Part shown: in pieces, positions 7,085 to 16,065 of the stretch
How the letters are laid out: the number at the start of each line of letters is the position of its first letter
How positions within the stretch are numbered: the first letter of the stretch is position 1
Assembly: GCA_017428805.1 (NCBI GenBank)
Contig: JAFRQC010000097.1
Location: forward strand, 1-31,677
Reading direction: 5' to 3'
From: Prevotella sp.
Lineage (GTDB): Bacteria; Bacteroidota; Bacteroidia; Bacteroidales; Bacteroidaceae
DNA: 31,677 nt
Program-made: the position numbers and the translations under genes
The notes under the pieces: model-generated
Seen by the model: only the letters and a program-made list of their open reading frames with translations
What the model was told of the DNA's origin: nothing
Database searches by the model: none

Positions 7085-9579
7085 AGGGCTTTGTCCAGTT
7101 TTTCGTAGATGGAGTTATTGCTCTTGAATTCCGGTACGATCTGCTTCATCTTCTTCACCGTCGCCATCTTGTCGTAATCCTCGCAGATGGTTGCCAACTC
7201 GTCAATTTCACGGCAGATGATGTCATAGTCGTATTCCCTGACGTTGGCGATGCGAATCTTCTTATGGAACGAGGGCTTGGTGGTTTCAGCCACGTTCAGC
7301 AGTTCCTCAAAGAGCTTCTCGCCCTGTCGCAGACCAGTGTATTCAATCTTGACATCCTTTGCACCGCTGAGCTGTATCATGCGCTTAGCAAGGTCGTCGA
7401 TCTTCACGGGTTTGCCCATGTCGAAGACGAATATCTCGCCGCCGTTACCTTTCGTACCTGCCTCGAGTACCAGTTTACAGGCCTCAGGTATCAGCATGAA
7501 GTATCGGATGATGTCCGGATGGGTGACCGTCACAGGACCACCGTTCTTGATCTGTTCCTTAAACAACGGGATGACCGAGCCGTTTGAACCCAGTACATTA
7601 CCGAAGCGGGTGGTGACAAACTGTGTGGTTCCTTTTATCTTACCGTTCTTAATGGCTTTGTCGAGGCTTTGCACGTATATCTCGCAGATACGCTTCGAAC
7701 AGCCCATCACGTTCGAGGGGTTCACGGCCTTGTCGGTAGAGATCATCACAAACTTCTTCACACCGTACTTCACGGAGAGGTCTGCTATCACGCGCGTACC
7801 ATATATATTATTATAGATACTCTCCTCAGGATTGTCTTCCAGCATGGGCACATGCTTATAGGCTGCCGCATGGAACACATAGTCGGGTTTGTACTCACGG
7901 AACAGCGACTCCATGTGCTTCTGGTGACAGATGCTGGCCACCAGCACCTCCGATTTGATGTCTGGCCACTGTGTCATCATCAGCTGTATCTCGTGCTGGG
8001 GTGTCTCGGCTTGGTCTACCAGTACCAGATGACCAGGTTTGAACTGGCAGATCTGCTGCACGATCTCCTGTCCGATACTGCCGGCGGAGCCTGTGATCAT
8101 GATGCACTTGCCTTTCAGCTGTTCACCGACGGACTTCATGTCTACGTTGATCTCTTCTCTCGGCAGCAGGTCTTCAATGCTGATCTCCTTCAGTTCCGGA
8201 GAAGCACCGCCGATCACTTTCTCCCATTCCTGGGCCTCCTGCGTGAAATAGATGTGGATGCCGGCCTTGATGAGTTCGTCTATCAGCGCTTCATTCTTCA
8301 AGAAAGTCTCTTTGCGGTAGGGCGAGACGATCAGCGCCTCAATACCCTCATCCGTCATGGTCTTCACCAGCTCGGCGTCGAGTTTGTACACTCTGACACC
8401 CATCAATATCTTGTTCTCCACCTTACGGTCGTCGGAGATGAAGCCCTTCAGGTCGAATCTTGCAGGATTCTCGTTCCTGATATGCTTGGCGATGGCGATG
8501 CCGCCATTCTTGACGCCATAGATATAGGCGTATTTCGAATGGATGCTCTTGATGGTCACGTCGTAGATGGTCTTCACGCCGATGCGCACCAACCACAGCA
8601 GGAAGGTTGCGAGGATCGTTGCCAGCAGGATGTGGACGGCTGTCAGGTATGAGAACAGCTCATGACAACAGAGCAGGAAACGTGTCGCTTCCGACAACAC
8701 CAATCCAAGGAAGGTGGCGTAGCCGACTTTCTTCAGATCGACGAACGACGAGTAGCGCAGGATACCGCTATACGTGCGGAAGATGCGGAAGCCGATGATG
8801 AAGAAAAACAGGTAGATGAGGATGCAAAGCGACAGGCGCTCGATGAAGTAGAGGGCATCCTTACCGCTGTTGAACTGCTGGTAGACAAACAGGAAAGAGA
8901 AGAACACGATGGCGCAGTCCATGAGGAAGATACCCCAGAAGGGCAGCGACTTCCTGTTGAAATACCAGTTGATGAGTTTGTTAAAGCTGCCGATGCTGGC
9001 AATGCTCTTCAGCGTCAGGATGATAATCTTGAAGTATTCGCCCAGACTCTTGTTCTGGATGTACTTCATGTTCAGCTTCAGCTTGTTGGGCATCACTTGT
9101 TCCACATATACACGGTCAGGATCTTCGGCATTCCCCAGGAGTTCGTTCTCGTTCACATATTCTATCGAGGCATAGTCGGTGATGCCGGGCTTGACGTCGA
9201 GCACCTTCCGCTGCTCAGGGGTGTACATTTCCACATATTTCCTCACCTCAGGTCTGGGCCCCACGAGACTCATATCCCCTTTCAGTACATTCCACAGCTG
9301 GGGCAGTTCGTCGAGCTTGTATTTGCGGATGAAGTGCCCGATGCGTGTGATGCGGTGGTCGTCCTCGCCGATGGTGATGAGGCTCTCACTCTCAGAGTTA
9401 GTGCGCATAGAACGGAACTTGTAGAGTCCGAAGGGCTTGCCGCCCAGTCCGATGCGTTCCTGTACGAAGAACCCTGGTCCCTTGCTACTCAACTTGATCA
9501 TCAGCCAAAGAATCAGAAACAAAGGTGATAGGACCAGCAGTCCTATCGCGGAGAAGAGTATGTCGAAGAATCTGATCAA
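7081..9579 (-). CDS. Fusion of phosphoglycosyl transferase and UDP-sugar 4,6-dehydratase
   Basis: An 832-residue protein joining two enzymes normally made separately. Residues 1 to about 200 are a complete monotopic phosphoglycosyl transferase: membrane segment 5-30, [11 protein letters not shown] (40-50), KFRSM, catalytic Asp90-Glu91 in [19 protein letters not shown] (107-111). Residues about 213-340 hold four membrane helices, about 345-470 a Rossmann-like domain, and about 488-790 a short-chain dehydrogenase domain with GSAGSIG (497-503) for NAD(P), Thr615-Asp616-Lys617 in ISTDKAVNP, and Met625...Lys629 replacing the usual Tyr-x-x-x-Lys. That layout is the PglF/FlaA1/CapD type that converts UDP-GlcNAc to a 4-keto-6-deoxy sugar. 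The start is TTG at 9577-9579, overlapping the aminotransferase stop as TTGA. Both active sites look intact; the substrate is inferred. Confidence 0.92.
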   Translation of the reverse strand: MIRFFDILFSAIGLLVLSPLFLILWLMIKLSSKGPGFFVQERIGLGGKPFGLYKFRSMRTNSESESLITIGEDDHRITRIGHFIRKYKLDELPQLWNVLKGDMSLVGPRPEVRKYVEMYTPEQRKVLDVKPGITDYASIEYVNENELLGNAEDPDRVYVEQVMPNKLKLNMKYIQNKSLGEYFKIIILTLKSIASIGSFNKLINWYFNRKSLPFWGIFLMDCAIVFFSFLFVYQQFNSGKDALYFIERLSLCILIYLFFFIIGFRIFRTYSGILRYSSFVDLKKVGYATFLGLVLSEATRFLLCCHELFSYLTAVHILLATILATFLLWLVRIGVKTIYDVTIKSIHSKYAYIYGVKNGGIAIAKHIRNENPARFDLKGFISDDRKVENKILMGVRVYKLDAELVKTMTDEGIEALIVSPYRKETFLKNEALIDELIKAGIHIYFTQEAQEWEKVIGGASPELKEISIEDLLPREEINVDMKSVGEQLKGKCIMITGSAGSIGQEIVQQICQFKPGHLVLVDQAETPQHEIQLMMTQWPDIKSEVLVASICHQKHMESLFREYKPDYVFHAAAYKHVPMLEDNPEESIYNNIYGTRVIADLSVKYGVKKFVMISTDKAVNPSNVMGCSKRICEIYVQSLDKAIKNGKIKGTTQFVTTRFGNVLGSNGSVIPLFKEQIKNGGPVTVTHPDIIRYFMLIPEACKLVLEAGTKGNGGEIFVFDMGKPVKIDDLAKRMIQLSGAKDVKIEYTGLRQGEKLFEELLNVAETTKPSFHKKIRIANVREYDYDIICREIDELATICEDYDKMATVKKMKQIVPEFKSNNSIYEKLDKAL

Positions 9580-10769
9580 TGTACGATGTCTTTAAAGTTC
9601 GTGAGGATATAGTCTGCCTCCTCGTCTGTCAGACGTGTATGCAGGGGCAGTGTGACCTCGTTCTTGAACTGATTATAGGCATTGGGGTAATCGTTGATGT
9701 CGAAGCCCAGCTGTTTGTAGGCAGTCATCATCGGCAGGGGCTTGTAGTGTACGTTGCAGGCAATGTTGCGACGGGCCATCTCCGTGATGACCTCATTGCG
9801 GTAGTCACCGTCCTTGCCCAACAGCCTCACCTGATAGAGGTGTCCCGACGAAGTGTGCTCAGCCGTATAGTGGTCGCGCACCTGGAGATTGAGGCCTTTC
9901 AGTGCCTCGTCATACCGTCCTATCAGTTCCCGTCTGCGGGCCAGCATCTGCGGATAACGCTTCATCTGAACCAGTCCGATGGCGGCGGTGAGGTCTGTCA
10001 TGTTACTTTTGTAGGCTGGCGTCAGCACGTCGTATTCCCAGGCACCGAGCTGTGTCTTCGCCAGCGCATCTTTGCTTTGTCCGTGCAGCGAGTTCAGCTG
10101 GAACTGCTTGTAGAGCCACTCATCGTCGATGCCCTTGATGGGGCGCCATGTCAGCGCACCACCCTCTGCCGTCGTGAAATTCTTCACGGCGTGGAAGGAG
10201 AACGAGGTGAAGTCGCTCACGCTTCCGATCATTTTGTCGTGCCACTTGGCACCGAAGGCATGGGCGGCATCATCCACCACAATCACGTGGCCGATGGCTT
10301 CCTGCAGTTCGTTGGCAGGACGGAACAGACTCTTCTTGCTTTCCACGACAGCCTCAATCTGGGCATAGTTGCAGGGCACGCCGCCCAAGTCCACGGGGAC
10401 GATTACCTTCGTCCGCTCGTTGATAGCGTCGGCCAGTTTCTCATAATCCATCTCATACGAGTCCGGCTTGGTATCTACCAGCACCAGCTTGGCACCCACG
10501 TGACAGACGGGACTGGCCGATGCCGTATAAGTATAAGCCGAAGTGATCACCTCATCGCCGGGACCGATGCCTAAGATGCGGAGTATCGACTCCAGACAGG
10601 CGGTGGCAGAACTCTGACACACGGCCTTCTGCGTCTGGCAGTAGTCGGCAATCTGCCTTTCAAACTCTTTCGTCCGGGGGCCGGTCGTGATCCATCCTGA
10701 GAGCAGCGCACGGCTGACCTCTTGAGCTTCTTGTTCCGTAATATCTGGGGGAGAGAAAGATATTTTCAT
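9576..10769 (-). CDS. DegT/DnrJ/EryC1/StrS family sugar aminotransferase
   Basis: A 397-residue PLP-dependent enzyme expected to aminate the 4-keto sugar nucleotide made by the neighbouring dehydratase, giving a UDP-4-amino-4,6-dideoxyhexose (PglE-like step). Lys196 in SFHAVKNFTTAEGG is the PLP-binding lysine, Asp166-Asp167 in VVDDAAHAFGA contacts the cofactor, and SSATACLE (53-60) and SAYTYTASAS (77-86) form the usual phosphate-binding and substrate regions. The C-terminal block NVHYKPLPMM is typical. It lies 3 nt after the family-2 glycosyltransferase gene and overlaps the fusion gene by 4 nt. No acetyltransferase of the PglD kind is in the window, so the amino group may stay free or be modified elsewhere. 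Confidence 0.92.
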   Translation of the reverse strand: MKISFSPPDITEQEAQEVSRALLSGWITTGPRTKEFERQIADYCQTQKAVCQSSATACLESILRILGIGPGDEVITSAYTYTASASPVCHVGAKLVLVDTKPDSYEMDYEKLADAINERTKVIVPVDLGGVPCNYAQIEAVVESKKSLFRPANELQEAIGHVIVVDDAAHAFGAKWHDKMIGSVSDFTSFSFHAVKNFTTAEGGALTWRPIKGIDDEWLYKQFQLNSLHGQSKDALAKTQLGAWEYDVLTPAYKSNMTDLTAAIGLVQMKRYPQMLARRRELIGRYDEALKGLNLQVRDHYTAEHTSSGHLYQVRLLGKDGDYRNEVITEMARRNIACNVHYKPLPMMTAYKQLGFDINDYPNAYNQFKNEVTLPLHTRLTDEEADYILTNFKDIVH

Positions 10770-10772
10770 AAG

Positions 10773-11795
10773 CTATCTGTTTGATTTGACATTGAATGAC
10801 TTGCCTCCCAGCACCTTGAAAATTCCCCTCAGATAACCGAAACCATAGCTCAAGTGGATGTTCAGGAAGATGTAGGGCATGATCAGCATCACCGCAAAAC
10901 GGCGGGTGCGGATGGCTCCCATCATACCTACCACGAGGCTGATGAACAGGTAAAGCAGCAGGACGGCTGCATACACTTTCAGTACCAAGGGTGAGAAGAT
11001 GCTGGCGATGCCGCCGAAGAAGAGCCAGAGCAGGAAGAACAGAGGGAAGAACTGCCTGATGGTGGCAGGTGCTCCCAGCTTCTTGTTCACCAGCGGCTTA
11101 AAGAGACCGTACTGGTAGTACATGTGGCGCATCTTACGGATGCTGTCGCGGGCTGTATAGTTGATAATGACTTGTGGAATCAGGAATATCTTACCGCCGA
11201 GGTTTTGCAGACGTCCGTTGAACTCGTCGTCTTGGTTACGCACGAGGTCTGTGTCGAAGAGTCCCGTCTTCTCAAACACCTCTCTCTTATAACACCCAAA
11301 GGGCACGGTGTCGGTCTCCATGATCTTCGAGGCGCCGATCTTATGCATCGAGCCGCCTACTCCGAAGGGATGGCTGGACGCCAGGGCGATGGCGTGGCAG
11401 ACGGCCGTATCGTTGGCAGGCTGTGTGTTCCACACGCCTCCCACGTTGTCGGCATCAAGCTCATAGAGGTATCTCACCAACTCGGAAATATAGTTGGTGG
11501 GATAGGTACAGTGCCCGTCAATACGCATGATCACTTCTCCTGTAGCAACCTCCACGCCCTTGTTTAGGGCGTATGGCACCACGCGTTCTGGGTTGTCGAG
11601 CAGTTTGATGAAGGGGTATTTCTCGGTATAGCGTCTTACGATATCTGCGGTATGGTCAGTACTCCTGCCGTCGACGAGGAGCACTTCAAGCTTATCCTGG
11701 GGATAGTCCTGCTCCAGAATCGACAGAATGCACCGTTCAATGAACTTCTCTTCATTGAAAAGCGGGCAGATGATTGATACTGTTCGAACGTTCAT
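10773..11795 (-). CDS. Glycosyltransferase family 2, membrane-anchored
   Basis: A 340-residue inverting glycosyltransferase that should add one sugar of the repeat unit on the cytoplasmic face. The GT-A domain opens with VSIICPLFNEEKFI and has VDGRSTD (41-47), Asp93 in RIDGH as the metal-binding motif, and NQDDEFN (about 187-193) with the probable catalytic base. Two or three hydrophobic helices at the C-terminus (about 255-320) anchor it, as in succinoglycan-type transferases. A promoter sits just upstream, so this gene probably heads a second transcript covering the sugar-nucleotide and initiation genes as well as being reached from the upstream genes. Confidence 0.9.
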   Translation of the reverse strand: MNVRTVSIICPLFNEEKFIERCILSILEQDYPQDKLEVLLVDGRSTDHTADIVRRYTEKYPFIKLLDNPERVVPYALNKGVEVATGEVIMRIDGHCTYPTNYISELVRYLYELDADNVGGVWNTQPANDTAVCHAIALASSHPFGVGGSMHKIGASKIMETDTVPFGCYKREVFEKTGLFDTDLVRNQDDEFNGRLQNLGGKIFLIPQVIINYTARDSIRKMRHMYYQYGLFKPLVNKKLGAPATIRQFFPLFFLLWLFFGGIASIFSPLVLKVYAAVLLLYLFISLVVGMMGAIRTRRFAVMLIMPYIFLNIHLSYGFGYLRGIFKVLGGKSFNVKSNR

Positions 11796-11831
11796 TTATC
11801 CTTAAAACGAAGTTTTTTCGCAATTAGTGTG

Positions 11832-11839
11832 CAAAGGTA
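11832..11839 (-). promoter_or_regulatory. Internal capsule-locus promoter, -7 box
   Basis: TACCTTTG on the minus strand in the 101-nt gap between wzx and the family-2 glycosyltransferase gene. A TTTC at about 11861-11864 could act as the -33 box with 21 nt spacing. Confidence 0.55.
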
Positions 11840-11896
11840 CAACTTTTTTTGCACTTTAATGAAAGTTTTTCAAAGAAAGATATAAATAGCACTTAT

Positions 11897-13231
11897 TTAT
11901 TGCTCTTGCCGGCAATCCTTTGTGTCAGGATTTTTTATAGTTCTCCATATAATCCACGATAACAGTCCTTGTAGGACGGATACGCCGAGGTAGGCCCATG
12001 CAAATTGTGTAAGGGTGGTGGAAAGTGAAAAACTGACGATCATCGCCATAATACAGATTCCTAATATAATAGCGTTATAAGGTATGACACTGACAGCATC
12101 AATGGTGTTGCGATAGAGCATATAGACGGCCTGTGGCAAGATGGAAAGTATCATAATGCGTGTTAGATCAGTTGCCACCAAATAGTCGCTGGTAAAGAGT
12201 AGAATTGTAAGGAATTTGGTAAACAAAAAGAAAAATCCCATGAATAACAATGATGCTCCGACATAAGTCAGTGCCAAACGGCTGACTAGTCGATTGGCTG
12301 CCGCCATCTCGTGTCGTACGATGGACTGTGAAACATAAGGCAACAAGATGATACCCATGAAAGAGAAAATGGGGGTGACCATCGTGACGAAGAAAATGCC
12401 TACAGAGAAATAGGCCGTCATCTGTAACCCCTGGGTGTTGCTGATATAGATGAGCGGGAAGGCAGATAGAGAGAACTGGAAGAAATCCGCAACTAGACGG
12501 CCAGAGGAGTAGCGGATGATAGTCTTTAGGTGAGAGGTGAGTGGTGAGAGATGAGCGGTGAGAGATTTGTTTTGCGGTTGAATATATTCTCTTACCTCTT
12601 TCCACTTACTTTTTACCTCTTTTATAAAAAAGAACACCACGAGCAGAATGGTGATGATAAGCCATGAGATGAAGACATTGCTGACAGTGAGTATTGGCAG
12701 CAATACGAGAGGCAGGATGATGGCCAACTGCATCGCCAACTGTGAGCCGTTAAACCACTTGAAATGGCCGATGCCGCGATAGTAGGCAAACACATATTGT
12801 GCCAGCGCGAGTATAAAAGCGTAGGCCAGTGCGACGAATAGCAGGTTCATATTGCCGCCCTGTCCGATAACGACGTCCTGCATCTGCGTTGAGAATAGTA
12901 TGCAAACGAGGAACACTACGAGCGACACACCTATTATGTATATCATGGAGGCAATGAGCAGGGGTGCTATCCTGCGGGGTGGGGTGCTGTTGCGGTAGAG
13001 GGGAATATATCTCGGCAAGGCGATACCCACTCCTGCGAGCATCACAAACGAGAGTACCTGCACAGAGCGTTTAATCACGTTGTACTGTCCGAAATCATCG
13101 ATGCTCAGCCGGTTGGCCAGCAGTTTGTTGATGGCAAAGGAACAGAGCATGATGAGTATCTGGATGGAGAATGTCCATACGACGTCTCGTCCCATGCCTG
13201 AACTGAACTTTTCCTTGATGACCTTCAACAT
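11897..13231 (-). CDS. wzx: Oligosaccharide flippase (Wzx-type)
   Basis: A 444-residue polytopic membrane protein of the polysaccharide transporter family, which moves undecaprenyl-linked repeat units to the periplasmic face. About twelve to fourteen hydrophobic helices are seen, starting with WTFSIQILIMLCSFAINKLLA, followed by the typical early motif DFGQYNVIKRSVQVLSF. The frame is open to 13330, but MLKVIKEKFSSGMGRDVVWTF at 13231 is the expected N-terminus. The start overlaps the wzy stop by 7 nt. Residues near the middle include an odd stretch SLTAHLSPLTSHLKT encoded by CTCTCACC-type repeats (12529-12570), which looks like a small in-frame insertion in a cytoplasmic loop. Confidence 0.9.
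   Translation of the reverse strand: MLKVIKEKFSSGMGRDVVWTFSIQILIMLCSFAINKLLANRLSIDDFGQYNVIKRSVQVLSFVMLAGVGIALPRYIPLYRNSTPPRRIAPLLIASMIYIIGVSLVVFLVCILFSTQMQDVVIGQGGNMNLLFVALAYAFILALAQYVFAYYRGIGHFKWFNGSQLAMQLAIILPLVLLPILTVSNVFISWLIITILLVVFFFIKEVKSKWKEVREYIQPQNKSLTAHLSPLTSHLKTIIRYSSGRLVADFFQFSLSAFPLIYISNTQGLQMTAYFSVGIFFVTMVTPIFSFMGIILLPYVSQSIVRHEMAAANRLVSRLALTYVGASLLFMGFFFLFTKFLTILLFTSDYLVATDLTRIMILSILPQAVYMLYRNTIDAVSVIPYNAIILGICIMAMIVSFSLSTTLTQFAWAYLGVSVLQGLLSWIIWRTIKNPDTKDCRQEQ
12529..12570 (-). repeat. Short CTCTCACC-type repeats inside wzx
   Basis: On the minus strand several 7- to 8-base units related to CTCTCACC or ACTCACC follow each other. They encode the repeated HLSPLTSHL segment. The unit length is not a multiple of three, so loss or gain of one unit would shift the frame. 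Confidence 0.55.
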
Positions 13232-14475
13232 GACGATACTTTTGTTTGAATCAGATGAAGCAGGATGTACGCCACGACAAACATGGCCAGATAGGTGGTA
13301 TAGGCATAGAATGAGGCGGAGAACGACCACATGAGGTAGGCGAACAGTGCTATGAGTACTACTTGGTTGAAGATGGTTGCACGGTGAGCAGTGACTGCCT
13401 TGAGTGACATGTTGCCAATGACGCCCATGATGAACATGGCCACCATGGCACCGACCTCGCCAAAGTCTTCCACCAACGGACGGAAGATGGTGTATGTGTT
13501 GGATATGCCGAAGAATCCGTTTTTGCCGACATTCAAAAACTCTGGGTAGATACCCTGCACACGCTCCTCAATGCCTAAGATGTTGGAGATGCCGAGGAAG
13601 GTTCTGCTGCCCCAGGTCAGATCCGTAGGCTGGTACGAAGTGTACCACATGTCGATGTTGTGCATGTGTCCGACGGCGTAGGATACGAACTTCTCGCTGA
13701 TTTCGAGGATAGTCTTCTCTGTCACCTCACCAGTACGGAACACCATCGAGATGAAGAGCGTGCCAAGGAAACTGGCGATAACAAGAGCAAAGCGCAGTAT
13801 GATTTTTCCTTTCATGCGGATGGGCAGTCCATATGTGTATGAGCACACAATATAGGCGGCAAAGAAGAGAATGAACGATGCGATCATTCCCATTTTAAGC
13901 GACTGTGTCAGGGCGATGAAGGTGCAGGGAATGAGGGTGAGGATGCAAAGCACCTTGTTCCACTTGCCTACGAGCCTGAAACAGAGTCCGCCGATGACGG
14001 GGGCAGCATAGGAGAAAATGAGGAAGAACTGGTTGACGACGTCGTGTGCTTCAGCTCCTGCATAACGGTCTTCAGAGATGCCTTTGTTCATTTCGAGCAC
14101 CTCACGCATATCGAGCAATGCCCGTAGGCTGAAACCATGCAGGATGATGGAGTAGAGTGGATTCACCATTGCTCCGACCAGCAGGATGATCAGTAGGGGA
14201 GTCACCCATTTCTTCCTGAGCTCCAACTTCGTTTCTGAGGGCGTCGGGCGGAAGAAGTAGTCGCTGAAAATGGTTCCGGCCACAAAGAAGATGACGCCGG
14301 CGAGGATGAATGTACACCCGTCGAAGCGCAGGTCGATGTAATTCTGCAGCAGCAAGGCCGACACGGCAAAGAATATCCATAGCGCAGCAAAGATGCCCGC
14401 AGGTTCAAGCCTAAGGATATACTTCCACGAAATCAGAAGGGCGATGACGATCAGTGCGCAGAACAGATAGACCAT
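13225..14475 (-). CDS. wzy: O-antigen/capsule repeat-unit polymerase (Wzy-type)
   Basis: A 416-residue membrane protein with about ten to twelve predicted helices and a large hydrophilic loop (about residues 255-315, containing MWYTSYQPTDLTWGSRTFLG), the usual shape of Wzy polymerases that link repeat units on the periplasmic side. Sequence conservation in this family is low, so the call rests on topology and on its place between wzz and wzx. It starts 33 nt after the wzz stop and its stop lies inside the wzx start region. Confidence 0.8.
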   Translation of the reverse strand: MVYLFCALIVIALLISWKYILRLEPAGIFAALWIFFAVSALLLQNYIDLRFDGCTFILAGVIFFVAGTIFSDYFFRPTPSETKLELRKKWVTPLLIILLVGAMVNPLYSIILHGFSLRALLDMREVLEMNKGISEDRYAGAEAHDVVNQFFLIFSYAAPVIGGLCFRLVGKWNKVLCILTLIPCTFIALTQSLKMGMIASFILFFAAYIVCSYTYGLPIRMKGKIILRFALVIASFLGTLFISMVFRTGEVTEKTILEISEKFVSYAVGHMHNIDMWYTSYQPTDLTWGSRTFLGISNILGIEERVQGIYPEFLNVGKNGFFGISNTYTIFRPLVEDFGEVGAMVAMFIMGVIGNMSLKAVTAHRATIFNQVVLIALFAYLMWSFSASFYAYTTYLAMFVVAYILLHLIQTKVSSC

Positions 14476-14508
14476 GCAAAGATTCTAAAATGATATGTAT
14501 TGGCCGCT

Positions 14509-16065
14509 TTACCGCTTTTTCCGTTCACGGACAAAGATGGCACAGGCTGGCACGAAGAGTCCGAAGAGGAAAGCACCAAACAGAACAGTCGCCTTGTCAG
14601 GTGAGGTCTGTTTCTTGACACCTAGCGGTGGCGTGAGCACACGGATGTCATTCTTTAGGGCCTTTGACATCTGGGCCTCCTCACGTTTTTGCAACAGAAA
14701 CACATATACCTCGTTGAGTACCTTCCAGTCACGCTCGTCCGTCAGACCACCAATGAACTTCGCTGGCGCTGAGGCCAGCAGCTGCTTACCCTCTTTCTCT
14801 TTGACAGCAACACCCTTCAACTGGCTTTTCAGCTGCTTGATGGCGTTTTCTGCCGAGATGAGCACGGCGTTGTGCATATCTGCCAGCTGTTTGTCGAGAT
14901 CCTTCACCAACGGGCTCTCCTTGCTTGAACTGGCGATGATCTTCTTGCGCTGCAGTTGCAGGCTGTTGTAAGTATTTAGTTGGTCGGCTAGTCCTTTGTT
15001 GTCTGCTACCAGCAGGGCAGGGAGCAACTCATCCTTTTTCGACTCGTCGCGCAGATAGTCACGGACCGCCTCAGCCATATAGAGCTGGCTGTTCAGCTCG
15101 AGCTGAGCCTGTGAGATGTCCTTCATGCCCTCACCATACACTTTTGCCATAACCTCGAGGTCGGGCATCATCGTGCGGCTCTTGTATTCGGCCACGCGCT
15201 TGTCGAGAGTCTTCAGTTCTGTATCCAGAGAGGCGAGGCGCTCGATGACGTAACGCTCTGAGACGGCCGTCTGGGCGTTCTTGTCTTCGTCGGCCTCTTT
15301 GCGATATTCGGCGATGATGGCATTGATGACATCGGTGGCACGCTGCTTCGATACGTCTTTGTATTTCAGGTCGATGAGGTTAGCATCGCGGCTGCTCACA
15401 ACGATGTTCATGTGCTTCTTTTTGATCTGCTCCACCATTGCCATAGGTTCCGTACGCGTTACGGTGATGGTCACCTCGTCTTCCTTCATCTTCGGTAGGC
15501 TGGGGGTGCTCTTGATCTCGATGTCGCCGATGGGGCTCTTGACGGTACTGTTCACCTTCCCACTCAGCTCGTCGCTGTATTTGTCGTCGTTCTTCTTGAT
15601 CTTGTAAATCTTGAAGTTGCCGTTCTTGTTCAGGTCGAGCTTCATGCGCACGTCGTCTTCGTCGGTGATGTTCTTAAAGGTGACGGTGACAGGCAGTTGG
15701 TCGCCGTAGAGATCCTTGTTGCGGATGCCCTTGATGATATAGTTCATGTCAAGGTGGAGCTGGTTGACCACATTGAGCAGCAACCAGGGTGACTGCATGG
15801 CATAGAACTCGTTGTATACGTTCGACGCACCGAGGCTCACGCCCATGATTCCGCCGATTTCTGCAAGACCGCCAAGCTGTCCCATCAGTCCGCCCATGCC
15901 GCCTTCGTCTCTGACGAGCAACTGGGCTTTCTTTGTGTACTTTGGTGGTGTGACAATGAGATATGCCGCAGCCAGAATCAGGAAGCCTGCTACAGAAAGG
16001 ACAAACCAATGTTTTTTCTTGAGGCACAGACGGATGAACTCACTGAATGTAAATGATTCTTTCAT
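14509..16065 (-). CDS. wzz: Polysaccharide chain-length regulator (Wzz family)
   Basis: A 518-residue inner-membrane protein controlling polymer length. It has a membrane helix at residues 20-38 (HWFVLSVAGFLILAAAYLIV), a long periplasmic part with alpha-helical coiled segments (about 260-430), and a second helix at about 492-510 followed by the basic end RERKKR. A Gly/Met-rich loop (GGMGGLMGQLGGLAEIGGIMG, in parts, near residues 55-75) is common in Bacteroidetes members. The C-terminal tyrosine-kinase domain of Wzc proteins is missing, and no separate kinase is visible, so this is a Wzz-only system as far as the window shows. The start overlaps the glycosyltransferase stop by ATGA at 16062-16065. 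Confidence 0.9.
   Translation of the reverse strand: MKESFTFSEFIRLCLKKKHWFVLSVAGFLILAAAYLIVTPPKYTKKAQLLVRDEGGMGGLMGQLGGLAEIGGIMGVSLGASNVYNEFYAMQSPWLLLNVVNQLHLDMNYIIKGIRNKDLYGDQLPVTVTFKNITDEDDVRMKLDLNKNGNFKIYKIKKNDDKYSDELSGKVNSTVKSPIGDIEIKSTPSLPKMKEDEVTITVTRTEPMAMVEQIKKKHMNIVVSSRDANLIDLKYKDVSKQRATDVINAIIAEYRKEADEDKNAQTAVSERYVIERLASLDTELKTLDKRVAEYKSRTMMPDLEVMAKVYGEGMKDISQAQLELNSQLYMAEAVRDYLRDESKKDELLPALLVADNKGLADQLNTYNSLQLQRKKIIASSSKESPLVKDLDKQLADMHNAVLISAENAIKQLKSQLKGVAVKEKEGKQLLASAPAKFIGGLTDERDWKVLNEVYVFLLQKREEAQMSKALKNDIRVLTPPLGVKKQTSPDKATVLFGAFLFGLFVPACAIFVRERKKR

Noticed and set aside
7669..8652. Long plus-strand open frame (327 codons) antisense to the transferase-dehydratase gene
   Set aside because: It mirrors codon structure of the real gene, has no recognisable domain and no promoter; the minus-strand protein has full enzyme motifs.
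9579..10574. Plus-strand open frame (331 codons) opposite the aminotransferase gene
   Set aside because: Shadow of a strongly biased coding strand; the aminotransferase keeps all PLP motifs.
12168..12605. 145-codon alternative frame within wzx
   Set aside because: It overlaps essential flippase helices and results from the stop-free CTCTCACC repeats; no independent start signal.
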